Of a stretch of DNA of 64,000 nt, positions 53,796-64,000 are shown one piece after another. Below the pieces are notes generated by a model. That model saw only the letters and a program-made list of their open reading frames with translations. It ran no database searches and was not told where the DNA came from. A program made the position numbers and the translations under genes. The stretch spans positions 434,001 to 498,000 of the forward strand of contig NZ_RAZT01000002.1 of the NCBI RefSeq assembly GCF_003626635.1, given 5' to 3'. Origin of the DNA: Micromonospora musae. Its GTDB lineage: Bacteria > Actinomycetota > Actinomycetes > Mycobacteriales > Micromonosporaceae. Numbering within the stretch: the first letter of the stretch is position 1; each line of letters starts with the position of its first letter.

Positions 53796-54692
53796 ATGAG
53801 CAAGATCATCCTCATCAGCGGTGCGTCCAGCGGCTTCGGCGCGCTCGCCGCCCGGGCACTGGCCCGCGCCGGCCACACCGTGTACGCCGGCATGCGTGAC
53901 CGCGCCGGGCGCAATGCCCGGGCGGTCGCCGCCGCCGGCGAGTACGCCACCGAGCACGGCGTCGACCTGCGCACGGTGGAGCTCGACGTGTCGTCCCAGC
54001 CGTCCGTGGACACCGCGGTCGCCACCGTCCTGGCCGAGCAGGGCCGGCTGGACGTGCTGATCCACAACGCCGGCCACATGGTCACCGGTCCGGCCGAGGC
54101 CTTCACCCCCGAGGAGCTGGCCGCGGTCTACGACACGAACGTGCTCGGCACCCAGCGCCTCAACCGGGCCGCGCTCCCCCAGCTCCGGGCCCAGCGCAGC
54201 GGTCTCGTGGTCTGGGTGGGCAGCTCCAGCACCCGCGGCGGCACCCCGCCCTACCTGGCGCCCTACTTCGCCGCGAAGGCCGGCATGGACGCGCTCGCGG
54301 TCAGCTACGCCGCCGAGCTCACCCGGTTCGGCATCGAGACCTCGATCATCGTCCCGGGGGCCTTCACCGAGGGCACCAATCACTTCGCCAACAGCGGCCA
54401 CCCCGCCGACCAGGCCGTCGTCGCCGCCTACGACGAGCTGTACCCCGCGCTGACGGAGCAGGTCGGTCGGCGGCTGGCCGAGCTCGAGCCGCCGGACGCG
54501 GACGTCGCGTCGGTCGCCGAGGCCATCGTCACGGTGGTCGACACGCCGGCCGGCAAGCGCCCGTTCCGCGTACACATCGATCCGTCGGACGACGGGGCCG
54601 AGGTGGTCAACGGGGTCGCCGACCGGGTACGGGCCGAGCTGCTCACCCGGATCGGGCTGGCCGACCTGCTCAGGCCCCACCTTGCCCACTGA
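53796..54692 (+). CDS. SDR family oxidoreductase
   Basis: A 298-residue SDR with cofactor motif SGASSGFG, HNAGHM for NNAG and the active-site YFAAKAG. The Ser is in VGSSSTRGG. Compared with the preceding SDR it has a longer C-terminus (about 60 extra residues after VPGAFTEGTNHF). GAGG lies eight bases before the ATG at 53796; a GTG three codons upstream is possible. It begins 62 bases after the first SDR. Substrate unknown. Confidence 0.88.
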   Translation: MSKIILISGASSGFGALAARALARAGHTVYAGMRDRAGRNARAVAAAGEYATEHGVDLRTVELDVSSQPSVDTAVATVLAEQGRLDVLIHNAGHMVTGPAEAFTPEELAAVYDTNVLGTQRLNRAALPQLRAQRSGLVVWVGSSSTRGGTPPYLAPYFAAKAGMDALAVSYAAELTRFGIETSIIVPGAFTEGTNHFANSGHPADQAVVAAYDELYPALTEQVGRRLAELEPPDADVASVAEAIVTVVDTPAGKRPFRVHIDPSDDGAEVVNGVADRVRAELLTRIGLADLLRPHLAH

Positions 54693-55740
54693 GTTCGGGC
54701 CGGGAGCCGGAACCCTGGCCGCCGAGGCGTCGCGCCGCACCGGACGCGACGCCCGGCGGCGGTCCCGGGCGGCCCGCCCGTCGGACCCCGGCGGCCTGCA
54801 GCTGAGGCAGCTGGAGTACTTCCTCGCGGTCGCGGCCGAGCAGAGCTTCACCCGCGCCGCCACCCGGCTGCACGTGGTCCAGTCGGCGGTGTCGGCCGCG
54901 ATCTCCGGGCTGGAACGGGAGTTGGGCGCGACGCTCTTCGACCGCAGCGCGCAGGGGGTGGTGCTGACGGCCGCCGGAGAGGCGCTGCTGCCGAAGGCCC
55001 GGACGACGCTCGACACCGCCCGCGCCGCCCGGGACGCGGTCCAGCGGGCCGGCCGGGAGCTGGGCGGCAGCATCGCGATCGGGTGCCTGAGCGGGGTCGG
55101 CGGGATCGACTTCGCGGGCCTGCTCGGCCGGTTCCACACCCGGCACCCGCTGGTCCGGCTCTGGCTGCGCACCGCCGAGTCGGACGGCTCCGCCGGACTG
55201 GCCAGGTCACTGGCGGACGGCGAGCTCGACGTGGCCTTCCTCGGCATCGGCGCTCGCCCGTTCCCCCAGCTGCATACCCGCCGCCTGCTGCGGCTGCCGC
55301 AGGTGCTGGCCGTTCCCGCCACCCACCCGCTGGCGAGCCGGAACACGGTCACCCTGACCGAGGTGGCGGGTGAGCGGTTCATCGACTACCCCGTCGGCTA
55401 CGCCACCCGCACCGCCACCGACCAGGCGTTCGCGGCGGCGGGGCTGGAACGGACCATCGCGATGGAGGTCAGCGACGTGGCCGTGGCGGCGGACTTCGTC
55501 GCCCACGGCCTCGGGGTGGCCTTCCTGCCCGCCCGGGCGTTGCCGGCCGGGACCGGCATCAAGGCCCTGCCGCTGGACGATCAGTCGCTGGAGTGGTCGC
55601 TGCACGTGGCGACCGCCCGCCACAGGCGGGTCGGCGCGGCCACCGCCGCGCTGCTCAAGCTGGTCGACGAGCACCTGGAGCCGGCCGCCTGGCGGACGGC
55701 ACGGCACGGTAAGGCACGGCCCGGCAGCCGCATCGGCTAA
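54682..55740 (+). CDS. LysR family transcriptional regulator
   Basis: A 352-residue LysR-type regulator with winged helix-turn-helix LEYFLAVAAEQSFTRAATRL (about residues 44-63), QSAVSAAISGLERELGATLF and the usual periplasmic-binding-protein type 2 effector domain. The TTG at 54682 overlaps the SDR gene by 11 bases and gives a 38-residue basic extension before the HTH. A CTG at 54799 just before the HTH is the only alternative. Being translationally linked to the SDRs, it may act on their promoter. Confidence 0.88.
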   Translation: MPTEFGPGAGTLAAEASRRTGRDARRRSRAARPSDPGGLQLRQLEYFLAVAAEQSFTRAATRLHVVQSAVSAAISGLERELGATLFDRSAQGVVLTAAGEALLPKARTTLDTARAARDAVQRAGRELGGSIAIGCLSGVGGIDFAGLLGRFHTRHPLVRLWLRTAESDGSAGLARSLADGELDVAFLGIGARPFPQLHTRRLLRLPQVLAVPATHPLASRNTVTLTEVAGERFIDYPVGYATRTATDQAFAAAGLERTIAMEVSDVAVAADFVAHGLGVAFLPARALPAGTGIKALPLDDQSLEWSLHVATARHRRVGAATAALLKLVDEHLEPAAWRTARHGKARPGSRIG

Positions 55741-56102
55741 TGGCCGAAGGTGTACCGCAGGTTCGCGTTGATCAGTTCGTTGAGCCGCCGGCGCAGGTGA
55801 CCGAGGAGCGACGGGTCGGGTACGGGCTCGGCGACCAGCAGCGTCCAGCGCAGCCGGGTGCCCTCTCCCCCGTCGGGTTCGAGTTCGAAGCGCACCTGGG
55901 CGTCCGGTCGCCTCGGACAGAGCGAGGACCAGACGACGAGGTGCGGCCGGTCGGCGTGCAGGATCCGCGGGGGCTCTTCGTCGTCGAGCAGCCGTAGCCA
56001 CTGTCGTAGCGGATCCCGGTCGGGCTCGGTGAGCGCCTCGAAGACGACGGCCGGCGGGGGTGGTTGGTTGCGCGTACGGCTGCCGGCTTCGCTCAGGCCC
56101 AC
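55737..56102 (-). CDS. SRPBCC (START-like) domain protein
   Basis: A 121-residue protein of the SRPBCC ligand-binding fold: PPPAVVFEALTEPDRDPLRQ at the start, then VVWSSLCPRRPDAQVRFEL and a C-terminal helix LLGHLRRRLNELINANLRYT. Such small proteins bind lipids or polyketides. It overlaps the end of the LysR gene tail to tail by four bases and is 32 bases downstream of the thioesterase gene, with which it is probably co-transcribed. Confidence 0.75.
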   Translation of the reverse strand: MGLSEAGSRTRNQPPPPAVVFEALTEPDRDPLRQWLRLLDDEEPPRILHADRPHLVVWSSLCPRRPDAQVRFELEPDGGEGTRLRWTLLVAEPVPDPSLLGHLRRRLNELINANLRYTFGH

Positions 56103-56134
56103 GGCTGATCGGCCTCCTCGTCCGCGGTCGGAGA

Positions 56135-56593
56135 TCAGCGCTTGGCGGAGCCGGGCCGGAGCAGCTTCGCCAGCTCCGGGCGGACCAGGTCGGTCCACGG
56201 CGTCGGCCGCAGGGTCGCCGGGTCGAGGCGGACGACGACCCGCCGCCCCTCGGCATTCACGGTCGCCCCGTCCGGGGAGAGGACCCGGAAGCCGTACTCG
56301 GCGCTGGTGCGGCCGACGCTGTCGAACCAGAAGTGCACCAGCCGCGGGCCGCTGCCCTTGATGGGCTGGTGGTAGGTGACCAGCAACTCCCGGACGACGT
56401 GGAACGAGTCAGGGAACCGCTCGTACGAGTTCAGGTCGAACCCGCGCCCCGTCCAGTACGCGGAGAGCGCCCGCTCCAGCAACGTCGCGTACCGGCTGTG
56501 GTGCAGCATGCCGAACGCGTCGAGCTCATCCCAGTTGACCGGGCTCGACTCGACATGGCCGTACTCGACCTGGATCGGGGCGGTGGATGACAT
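56135..56593 (-). CDS. Hotdog-fold acyl-CoA thioesterase
   Basis: A 152-residue thioesterase of the 4-hydroxybenzoyl-CoA thioesterase/YbgC type. The active-site region NWDELDAFGMLHHSRYATLL replaces the usual D-x-x-G-H-V-N-N with DAFGMLHH, keeping the Asp. GGAGAG lies before the ATG at 56593. It would hydrolyse an acyl-CoA or acyl-carrier thioester. Confidence 0.85.
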   Translation of the reverse strand: MSSTAPIQVEYGHVESSPVNWDELDAFGMLHHSRYATLLERALSAYWTGRGFDLNSYERFPDSFHVVRELLVTYHQPIKGSGPRLVHFWFDSVGRTSAEYGFRVLSPDGATVNAEGRRVVVRLDPATLRPTPWTDLVRPELAKLLRPGSAKR

Positions 56594-56746
56594 GGCTTCT
56601 CTCCAGCGAGGGTCTGGTCCCGCGCGAGTGTCAGGACCGGCCGACCGCTACCCCGGTGACCTGCCCCGACAGCCGGCTCGGCCGGGGGTCGGATCTTTGT
56701 CACACGGGTGAGTCATCCGACGCGCGCCGATCGCCGCGAGCGGCCT

Positions 56747-58305
<1,559 letters not shown>

Positions 58306-58313
58306 CCCGACCG

Positions 58314-58357
58314 GCCGAGGGGTGGGGTGGCCGGACGCGGCGACCCCACCCCTCGGC
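58314..58357 (+). terminator. Terminator of the haloperoxidase gene
   Basis: A perfect 15-bp inverted repeat with a 14-base loop, eight bases after the stop codon. Confidence 0.7.
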
Positions 58358-58450
58358 GCGACCTCCGACGGAATCCGGGCTGGCTCGTCCCGCCCCGGAG
58401 CCGTAGCATGAGTCGGCGAGCATAGACGAGCGACGATCTTCGGGGGACTC

Positions 58451-59518
58451 GTGGCCGACCAGCAGATCCAGCGCGTGTTCGTACCACCGTCCGACGGGTC
58501 CGGCCCGGGCGTGCCGAACGGCGCGGAGCCGACGCCGCCGCTGAACCCCGCCCGGATCACCGGCGTGGCGTCCGGCTTCATGACCGCCAAGGCGCTCTTC
58601 GTCGCCGCCGAGGTCGGTCTCTTCGCCGCCGTCCCCGCCGACGGCGCGCCCGCCTCCACCATCGCCGAGAAGTGCCGGATCCCGGTGCGCAGCGCCCGTG
58701 CCCTCGCCGACCTGCTGGTCGCCACCGGCCTGCTCGAACACGACGGTGAGCGCTACCGCAACGCCGCCGACACGGAGGCGTTCCTCGCCGGCCGGGGACC
58801 GCTCGACATGCGCCCCATGCTGACCTACTGGGACGTGGTCAGCTACTCGGCCTGGGCCGAGGCGTCCACCGCGTTCCGCACCAGGCAGGGCGTCCGGCCC
58901 GACCTCGACGAGGCACAGACCCAGGCGTACGAGGCGTCGGTGGCCCTGGTGACCGCGGAGACGGCCGCCGACCTGGCCAAGGCGTACGACTTCCGCCCGC
59001 ACCGGCGCGTGCTCGACGTCGGCGGCGGCATCGGCACCTTCGTCAAACCCCTCCTGAGCGCATATCCGCAGCTCACCGCCACCCTGCTCGACCTGCCCGA
59101 GGTGGTGGAGGTCGCCCGCGAGAAGCTCGCCGGTGACGCCTTCGCCGACCGGCTCGACCTGGTCGGCGCGGACGTGTTCGCCGATCCGCTGCCGGGCGGG
59201 CACGACGCGCTGATCGTGGCCAACTTCCTGCACCTCTTCTCGCCGGAGCGCAACACCGAACTGCTCACCCGGCTGCGGAACGCGGTGGCGCCGAACGGCC
59301 GGCTGCTGCTGGTCGACTGGTGGCGCGACGCCTCGGCGCCGCACCCGGCGACCCGCCTCGGCGGAGGCGAGTTCCTCATGATCAGCGGTGGCGACACCTA
59401 CGAGGCGGACGAGGCGGCCCAGTGGCTCGACGCGACCGGGTGGCGGCTCGTCGCGCACCTGCCGCTGGCCGCGCCGGCCGGGCTGATCGTCGCCGAGCCG
59501 GCCGCGGCGCAGCGGTAG
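58451..59518 (+). CDS. O-methyltransferase (plant-type/polyketide class)
   Basis: A 355-residue SAM-dependent methyltransferase with an N-terminal winged-helix dimerisation domain (residues 35-115, [20 protein letters not shown]) and the Methyltransf_2 catalytic domain: [15 protein letters not shown] for SAM binding, LLDLPEVVE, and an FLHLFSPE loop where the catalytic base would be expected. Homologues modify polyketides or small phenols. No biosynthetic cluster surrounds it. The start is GTG at 58451. Confidence 0.9.
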   Translation: MADQQIQRVFVPPSDGSGPGVPNGAEPTPPLNPARITGVASGFMTAKALFVAAEVGLFAAVPADGAPASTIAEKCRIPVRSARALADLLVATGLLEHDGERYRNAADTEAFLAGRGPLDMRPMLTYWDVVSYSAWAEASTAFRTRQGVRPDLDEAQTQAYEASVALVTAETAADLAKAYDFRPHRRVLDVGGGIGTFVKPLLSAYPQLTATLLDLPEVVEVAREKLAGDAFADRLDLVGADVFADPLPGGHDALIVANFLHLFSPERNTELLTRLRNAVAPNGRLLLVDWWRDASAPHPATRLGGGEFLMISGGDTYEADEAAQWLDATGWRLVAHLPLAAPAGLIVAEPAAAQR

Positions 59519-59555
59519 GCCCGGTGGCCCCGACCGGCGCCGACGTGGGCGCGCC

Positions 59556-59561
59556 TAGAGT
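59556..59561 (+). promoter_or_regulatory. -10 element for a leaderless mRNA
   Basis: TAGAGT followed by seven bases and the ATG at 59569; no Shine-Dalgarno sequence is present. Confidence 0.55.
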
Positions 59562-59568
59562 GGACGGC

Positions 59569-60834
59569 ATGGCAAGCCCGGCCCCGGACGCCGAGGGATT
59601 CGACGCCCGAAATCCGTTGACCTCGCTCACGCTGGCCGAGCTCCGACAGCGCACCAGCGTGAAGTGGCGGCTGCACCCGCCGGATGTGCTGCCCCTCTGG
59701 GTCGCCGAGCAGGACACTCCGCTGGCTCCCCCGGTGGCCGACGCGCTGCGCCGCGCGATCGACCTCGGCGACACCGGCTACTCGCACGGGACTCAGTACG
59801 CCGAGGCGCTCGGCGAGTTCGCCGCGCAGCGCTGGGGCTGGCACGACTTCGCCGTCGACCGCACCACCGTCGTACCCGACGTGATGATGGGCATCGTCGA
59901 GGTGCTCCGGCTCGTGACCGGCCCGGGGGACGCCGTAGTGGTCTGCTCCCCCGTCTACCCGCCCTTCTACGCCTTCGTCGGCCACGCCGACCGAGAGCTC
60001 ATCGAGGCCCCGCTCGGACCGGACCTGCGGATCGACCACGCGGCTCTCGACGAGGCGTTCCGCCGGGCCCGCGCCCACGGCCCCCGACCGGCGTTCCTGC
60101 TCTGCAACCCGCACAACCCGACCGGGGTGGTGCACCGCCGAGCCGAACTGGAGGCGGTCGCCGAGCTGGCCGATCGGCACGGCGTACGAGTCATCTCCGA
60201 CGAGATCCACGCACCGCTGGTGCTCCCCGGAGCACACTTCACCCCCTACCTGACGGTGGCCGGCGCCGAGAACGCGTTCGCGCTGACCTCCGCCTCGAAG
60301 GCGTGGAACCTCGCCGGTCTCAAGGCCGCGCTCGCGATCGCCGGGCCACGGGCCGCAGCCGACCTCGCCCGGATGCCGGAAGAGGTCAGCCACGGCCCGA
60401 GCCACCTGGGGGTCATCGCGCAGACCGCCGCGTTCCGGGCCGGCGGGCAGTGGCTCGACCGGCTCCTCGACGGCCTCGACGAGAACCGCGCGCTCCTGGC
60501 CACGCTGCTGGCGAAGCACCTACCCACCGTCACGTACCACCGCCCGGAGGGGACCTACCTCGCCTGGCTGGACTGCGCCCGGCTCGGCATCGCCACCGCC
60601 ACCGCCACCGCCACCGCCGAGCTTGGCGGGGAGCCCGGCGCGGCCAGCGACCTCGCCGGGCCCGCGAAGATGTTCCTGGACCGGGCGCGGGTCGCGCTCA
60701 GCTCCGGGCACGTCTTCGGCACCGGCGGTGTGGGCTGCGTACGACTCAACTTCGCCACCTCCCCCGCGATCCTCACCGAGGCGATCAGCCGGATGGGCCG
60801 GGCGGTCGAGGCGCGTCAGGCGTCGGCGGAGTGA
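59569..60834 (+). CDS. PLP-dependent C-S lyase, PatB/MalY type
   Basis: A 421-residue fold-type I aminotransferase-like enzyme. PatB/MalY features include [20 protein letters not shown] at the N-terminus, [23 protein letters not shown], the Schiff-base Lys in [13 protein letters not shown] and a C-terminal [14 protein letters not shown] with the carboxylate-binding Arg. The family cleaves cystathionine or cysteine S-conjugates. A run of the hexamer GCCACC inserts an Ala-Thr repeat near residue 345. The end overlaps the convergent TPR gene by 19 bases. Confidence 0.9.
   Translation: MASPAPDAEGFDARNPLTSLTLAELRQRTSVKWRLHPPDVLPLWVAEQDTPLAPPVADALRRAIDLGDTGYSHGTQYAEALGEFAAQRWGWHDFAVDRTTVVPDVMMGIVEVLRLVTGPGDAVVVCSPVYPPFYAFVGHADRELIEAPLGPDLRIDHAALDEAFRRARAHGPRPAFLLCNPHNPTGVVHRRAELEAVAELADRHGVRVISDEIHAPLVLPGAHFTPYLTVAGAENAFALTSASKAWNLAGLKAALAIAGPRAAADLARMPEEVSHGPSHLGVIAQTAAFRAGGQWLDRLLDGLDENRALLATLLAKHLPTVTYHRPEGTYLAWLDCARLGIATATATATAELGGEPGAASDLAGPAKMFLDRARVALSSGHVFGTGGVGCVRLNFATSPAILTEAISRMGRAVEARQASAE
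60592..60618 (+). repeat. Hexanucleotide repeat inside the C-S lyase gene
   Basis: Four tandem copies of GCCACC plus GCC, coding Ala-Thr repeats. Changes in copy number would keep the reading frame. Confidence 0.8.
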
Positions 60835-62771
60835 GCCTTCGGGTCGGTGCCACCGACGGCACGTGACTCGGCCCGGAGAGCTGCCAGCATCTGCCGGACC
60901 GCCCAGGTATCCGGATGCTCGAGACCCCACATCGCGCTATAGCCGGCGACGACGGGCTGGATGCTGGTGATGGCGTCGTCCGGTCGGCCGTCGAACCGGT
61001 AGCACGTGGCCAGGATCCAGCTCGCCTTGAGCGTCTTCTCGTCCTGCGGGCCGTCGACGGCGTTGCGGCCGGCGACGAGACGTTCGGCGACCTGAACCCC
61101 CTCGCGTGTCTGGCCCGACGCCGTGGCGGCTACCGCCAGGTGCTCCAGGGCGCTCAGCGTCGTCTCGTCCCGTTCGCCGTTCGCCTCTGTGAGCGAGGCG
61201 ACGAGACGCCGTAACAGGGGGAGCGCCTCGTCGGCGCGTCCCTGACCGACCATCGCTGTCGCGACGTGCCGGCGGGCGCCCAGCACGTCGTCGTGCTCCG
61301 GGCCGAGCACGCGCTCGCCGCCGTCGACGAGCATGCGCCAGTACCTCTCCGCAGCGTCGTGCAGCTCGGCCATGCTGAGGCTCATGCCGGCACGAAACAG
61401 CAGCTCGTGGCCTTCCGGATGCCAGAGCGGGTCTCCCTCCTGGCCCGCCAGGACGGCCGCGTTACCCCGCAGCACCGCCACGTACGCGGCGCCGTCGGGG
61501 TAGTCGTCCGGGTCGGGCCAGATACGAAGCACTGCATCGGCGGCCGCCTGTGCCGCGGCGCGGTGCACAGTGGTGGGCGTCGCCGCCCGTACGGCCGCGG
61601 CAGTGTCCCCGTGCATCCGTACCGTCCAGATCGGGTTCATCGGGTCGACCGACAGCAGACCGTAGGCCTGTAGCACGGCGGCCGCACGGGCGGCCTCGGC
61701 GCTGTCGACGTACTCCGGTCCACCGGTGGCGGTGCATTGGTCCGCCAGGTATCGGGCGACCTCCGGGGCGTCCCAGATGGCACCCGGATGTGCGGCCGGG
61801 TCGAGCGTGGCCGCCAGCCGCAGCAAGGGCAGTGCCAACCCGACCGGCTCCTGGCCGTTCGCCGCCTCCGCAGCCAGCGACACGCCGGCCGCCACCGCGT
61901 CCTGGTCCGGGCTCTGATCGGCCAGCCGGACCAGGTACTCGCGGCAGTCCACCCCTTCGTTGACCATGTACGCCGCGGCGTGCGACAACGCCAGGGGCAG
62001 CTGTCCCAGTCGCGCCGCGACATCGTCGATCGCGTCGCCGCCGACCCCGGCGAGGCGGGCGGTGAAGTAGGCCCGCGACTCCTGCGCACTGAAGACACCG
62101 ACCTCGACGGTCGCCGCGCGGCCGGACGACGCGATGGGGCCGGGCAGGCGCGTCGTGGCCAGGAACCACCCGGTCGGGGAGTGCCGCTGCGGCCACCACT
62201 CAGCGACCTGCTCAGGGTCGGTGATGCCGTCGAACACGATCAGCCAGGTGCGGTCGGTGTCGTTGAGCCAGTCGAGCAGCGCCCGCGCGTCCTCCTCGGG
62301 ATCGGTCTCGCCGCGGCCAGGCGCGCCGACGAGCGCCGCGGCCATCGCGAAGGCCGACATGACCGCTTCGGGCCCGGTGGGATCAACCCACACCACCAGA
62401 TCCGCCCGGTCCCGCACGGCCTGATGGGCGTACCACGCCGCGAGTTGCGTCGTGCCCACCCCACCCGGCCGGCCATCGGCACTGGCCAGCACGACGTCGC
62501 GGCCTTCGGCCCGAGCGGCGTCCACGCCTGCCCGCAGGTCGCCACGAGGTTGGAACGCCGGCGCCTGGGCCGGCAGCGGCCCCATCCACACCCCGGCCGG
62601 CGCGGTCCGCGACCGGTACACAAGGGCGGCTACGCCTATCACCGGTAGCGGGATCAGAGCCCACCACGGCCAGCCCCGGACGACACCCGACACGAGAGCG
62701 ACAAGGGAGCCGAGCGCCAGGACGGCGGCGATCCGCCGGGCCGAAGCCGGCTTCCGGGAACGAGTCAGCAT
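60816..62771 (-). CDS. Membrane protein with degenerate NB-ARC-like NTPase and TPR repeats
   Basis: A 651-residue protein. Two N-terminal helices (about 13-32 and 36-52) anchor it in the membrane. A STAND/NB-ARC-like domain follows (about 80-400): the P-loop reads GGVGTTQLA, where the expected Lys is Thr107; LIVFDGI could be Walker [14 protein letters not shown] is the GxP-type helix. TPR-like repeats fill the rest ([60 protein letters not shown]). Nucleotide binding is doubtful. GAGGA lies before the ATG at 62771. Function unknown; possibly a sensor or scaffold. Confidence 0.82.
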   Translation of the reverse strand: MLTRSRKPASARRIAAVLALGSLVALVSGVVRGWPWWALIPLPVIGVAALVYRSRTAPAGVWMGPLPAQAPAFQPRGDLRAGVDAARAEGRDVVLASADGRPGGVGTTQLAAWYAHQAVRDRADLVVWVDPTGPEAVMSAFAMAAALVGAPGRGETDPEEDARALLDWLNDTDRTWLIVFDGITDPEQVAEWWPQRHSPTGWFLATTRLPGPIASSGRAATVEVGVFSAQESRAYFTARLAGVGGDAIDDVAARLGQLPLALSHAAAYMVNEGVDCREYLVRLADQSPDQDAVAAGVSLAAEAANGQEPVGLALPLLRLAATLDPAAHPGAIWDAPEVARYLADQCTATGGPEYVDSAEAARAAAVLQAYGLLSVDPMNPIWTVRMHGDTAAAVRAATPTTVHRAAAQAAADAVLRIWPDPDDYPDGAAYVAVLRGNAAVLAGQEGDPLWHPEGHELLFRAGMSLSMAELHDAAERYWRMLVDGGERVLGPEHDDVLGARRHVATAMVGQGRADEALPLLRRLVASLTEANGERDETTLSALEHLAVAATASGQTREGVQVAERLVAGRNAVDGPQDEKTLKASWILATCYRFDGRPDDAITSIQPVVAGYSAMWGLEHPDTWAVRQMLAALRAESRAVGGTDPKAHSADA

Positions 62772-62881
62772 CGACGGTCCTCTCTGCTCATCGGCACCCT
62801 ACGGCAGGGTGGCGGTCCAGAGTGGATCCTCGGGGTCGTGCCGGAGGCGGCGGCGCTGATCAGCCACCCGTGGCAGCGGGG

Positions 62882-63733
62882 TCAGCGCAGCCGCCGGGCG
62901 GTGAATTTCGCGGGCGGCTCGGCGATCGCGTCCTGGGCCGCGATCAGCTGGAGCTCGCGGGTCCCCGCCGTGAGGGTCGCCTCGAGGACGGCGAAGACGG
63001 AGCCGATGGTGCGCTCCAGCGCGGTCGCCGGCGAGCGCGTCGTCCACAGATGCGCGAGGTACAGGGCGGCCGTGATGTCGCCGCCGCCATTCGGGTTGAT
63101 CGGCAGCAGCGGCGTGGTCACCGCCCAGGCGCCCTCGTCCGAGACGGCCACCACCTCCAGCGAGCCCTCCGGCACGTCGCCGTGCAGCACGCTGGTGACC
63201 AGGACGTGTCGCGGCCCGCTCTCGCGCACCGTGTCGACGGCGTCCAGCAGCTCCGCCAGCGTGTTCGTCGTCCGGCCGGCGAGGAAGTCCAGCTCGAAGT
63301 GGTTCGGGGTGATGATGTCCGCGCGCGGCACGACGACGTCGCGCAGGTACTCGGGGATGCCCGGGCGGACGAACATGCCGCGGCCGACGTCGCCCATCAC
63401 CGGGTCGCAGCAGTACACCGCGTCCGGGTTGGCCGTCTTGACCCGCTCCACCGCGTCGAGGATCACGGCGCCCATCGCCGGGTCACCCTGGTACCCCGAG
63501 AGCACCGCGTCGGCGCCGCCGAGCACCCCCCGGTCCTCGATTCCCGCGATCACCTCTGCCACGTCAGCCGGTGCCAGGAGCGGCCCGCGCCACGCGCCGT
63601 ACCCGGTGTGGTTGGAGAAGTGGACGGTCAGCACCGGCCAGACCTCGTGCCCGAGCCGCTGCAGGGGGAAGGCGGCGGCGGAGTTGCCGACGTGGCCGTA
63701 CGCGACCGAGGACTGGATGGACAAGATTCTCAC
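62882..63733 (-). CDS. pdxY: Pyridoxal kinase
   Basis: A 283-residue ribokinase-fold enzyme that phosphorylates pyridoxal to PLP. Features: ILSIQSSVAYGHVGNSAAAF at the N-terminus, SGYQGD, YCCDPVMGDVGRGMFV, TPNHFELDFLAG and the catalytic NPNGGGDITAALYLA, where Asp is the base (Gly-Gly-Gly-Asp for the usual Gly-Thr-Gly-Asp). The length matches PdxY. The GTG at 63733 has GAGG very close. The neighbouring PLP enzyme makes a cofactor link possible but unproven. Confidence 0.92.
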   Translation of the reverse strand: MRILSIQSSVAYGHVGNSAAAFPLQRLGHEVWPVLTVHFSNHTGYGAWRGPLLAPADVAEVIAGIEDRGVLGGADAVLSGYQGDPAMGAVILDAVERVKTANPDAVYCCDPVMGDVGRGMFVRPGIPEYLRDVVVPRADIITPNHFELDFLAGRTTNTLAELLDAVDTVRESGPRHVLVTSVLHGDVPEGSLEVVAVSDEGAWAVTTPLLPINPNGGGDITAALYLAHLWTTRSPATALERTIGSVFAVLEATLTAGTRELQLIAAQDAIAEPPAKFTARRLR

Positions 63734-63816
63734 CGCCTCATCATGGCGGGTGCCGCCGGTGCCATCCGCACTGGCCGTCGGACGTGTCGGCCGAGACACG
63801 CCCGTCGGCGGTGTCG

Positions 63817-64000
63817 TCACGGCCGGGACGTCGCAGCCTCCGCACTCCGCTCCCGGTCCCCTTGGATCAGCGCCGCGATGATCTCCTCCGGCGGGAGGCC
63901 GGGCGGCCGGTCGCTGACCTGCCCGTCGCCGAGCTCCACCACCCGCCACGCGCCGTCGTCGCGCAACACGAGGTCCACGGTCACGAAGGGCAGCGCCAAC
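63817..64000 (-). CDS. ATP-grasp domain protein (DUF4343 type), C-terminal fragment
   Basis: The gene enters from beyond the right edge; only about 61 C-terminal codons are present. The sequence contains FVTVDLVLRDDGAWRVVELG followed by DGQVSDRPPG, a C-terminal ATP-grasp pattern in DUF4343 proteins, where Glu and Gln would contact Mg-ATP. Substrate unknown. Confidence 0.65.
   Translation of the reverse strand, partial: LALPFVTVDLVLRDDGAWRVVELGDGQVSDRPPGLPPEEIIAALIQGDRERSAEAATSRP

Overview
This is a high-GC actinomycete chromosome segment. Strong third-position GC bias, GTG and TTG starts, Tat-dependent secreted enzymes, TANNNT promoters feeding leaderless mRNAs, and the ECF biotin transporter with a TetR regulator all fit Micromonosporaceae (Micromonospora-like). 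That placement is an inference from style and gene content, not from a marker gene. No rRNA, tRNA, CRISPR array, prophage, or intact insertion sequence was seen. About 55 genes are called. Most long open frames on the opposite strand are GC-rich shadows and were left out.

Layout. 1-2265: an LtrA fragment, an SDR oxidoreductase and a membrane-anchored propeller protein. 2430-16337: a sugar locus with a secreted GH43-like enzyme, a ribose/galactofuranose-type ABC importer, a large secreted GH172 (DUF2961) protein, a LacI repressor, a fucose/arabinose-type isomerase and an FGGY kinase. Four copies of an operator close to CGAGAAATCGATTTCTCG lie in the two control regions. The set is what would be needed to break down D-arabinofuranose polymers and feed D-arabinose to D-ribulose 5-phosphate. 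16520-23880: PhoD phosphatase, DUF1905, a PHP phosphoesterase, an ECF sigma factor and two hydrolases. 24016-29678: a likely drug-tolerance block (AraC regulator, VOC protein, UvrA-like ABC protein, ABC-F ribosome protection protein). The ABC-F gene carries a 5' leader with a leaderless 9-codon ORF and a terminator hairpin. 29989-40899: secreted phosphoesterases with candidate PHO boxes, an MFS exporter, DUF4331, an L-type-lectin protein and an M23 peptidase.

41007-44916: a lipoprotein, a 164-bp MITE-like element placed exactly between convergent genes, a Ser/Thr kinase with a ricin-type lectin tail, and a SnoaL protein. 44953-50603: a biotin uptake operon (bioY, acyl-CoA ligase, thiolase, bioM, bioN) facing a BioQ-type regulator across three operators set 15 bp apart. 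The ligase and thiolase inside this operon have no settled role, and the thiolase lacks two active-site residues. 50678-64000: DUF574 methyltransferase, a TMEM175-type channel, two SDRs with a LysR regulator, a hotdog thioesterase, a TetR/haloperoxidase pair with two perfect 16-bp palindromes, an O-methyltransferase, a PatB-type C-S lyase, a membrane TPR protein with a broken P-loop, PdxY, and the end of an ATP-grasp protein.
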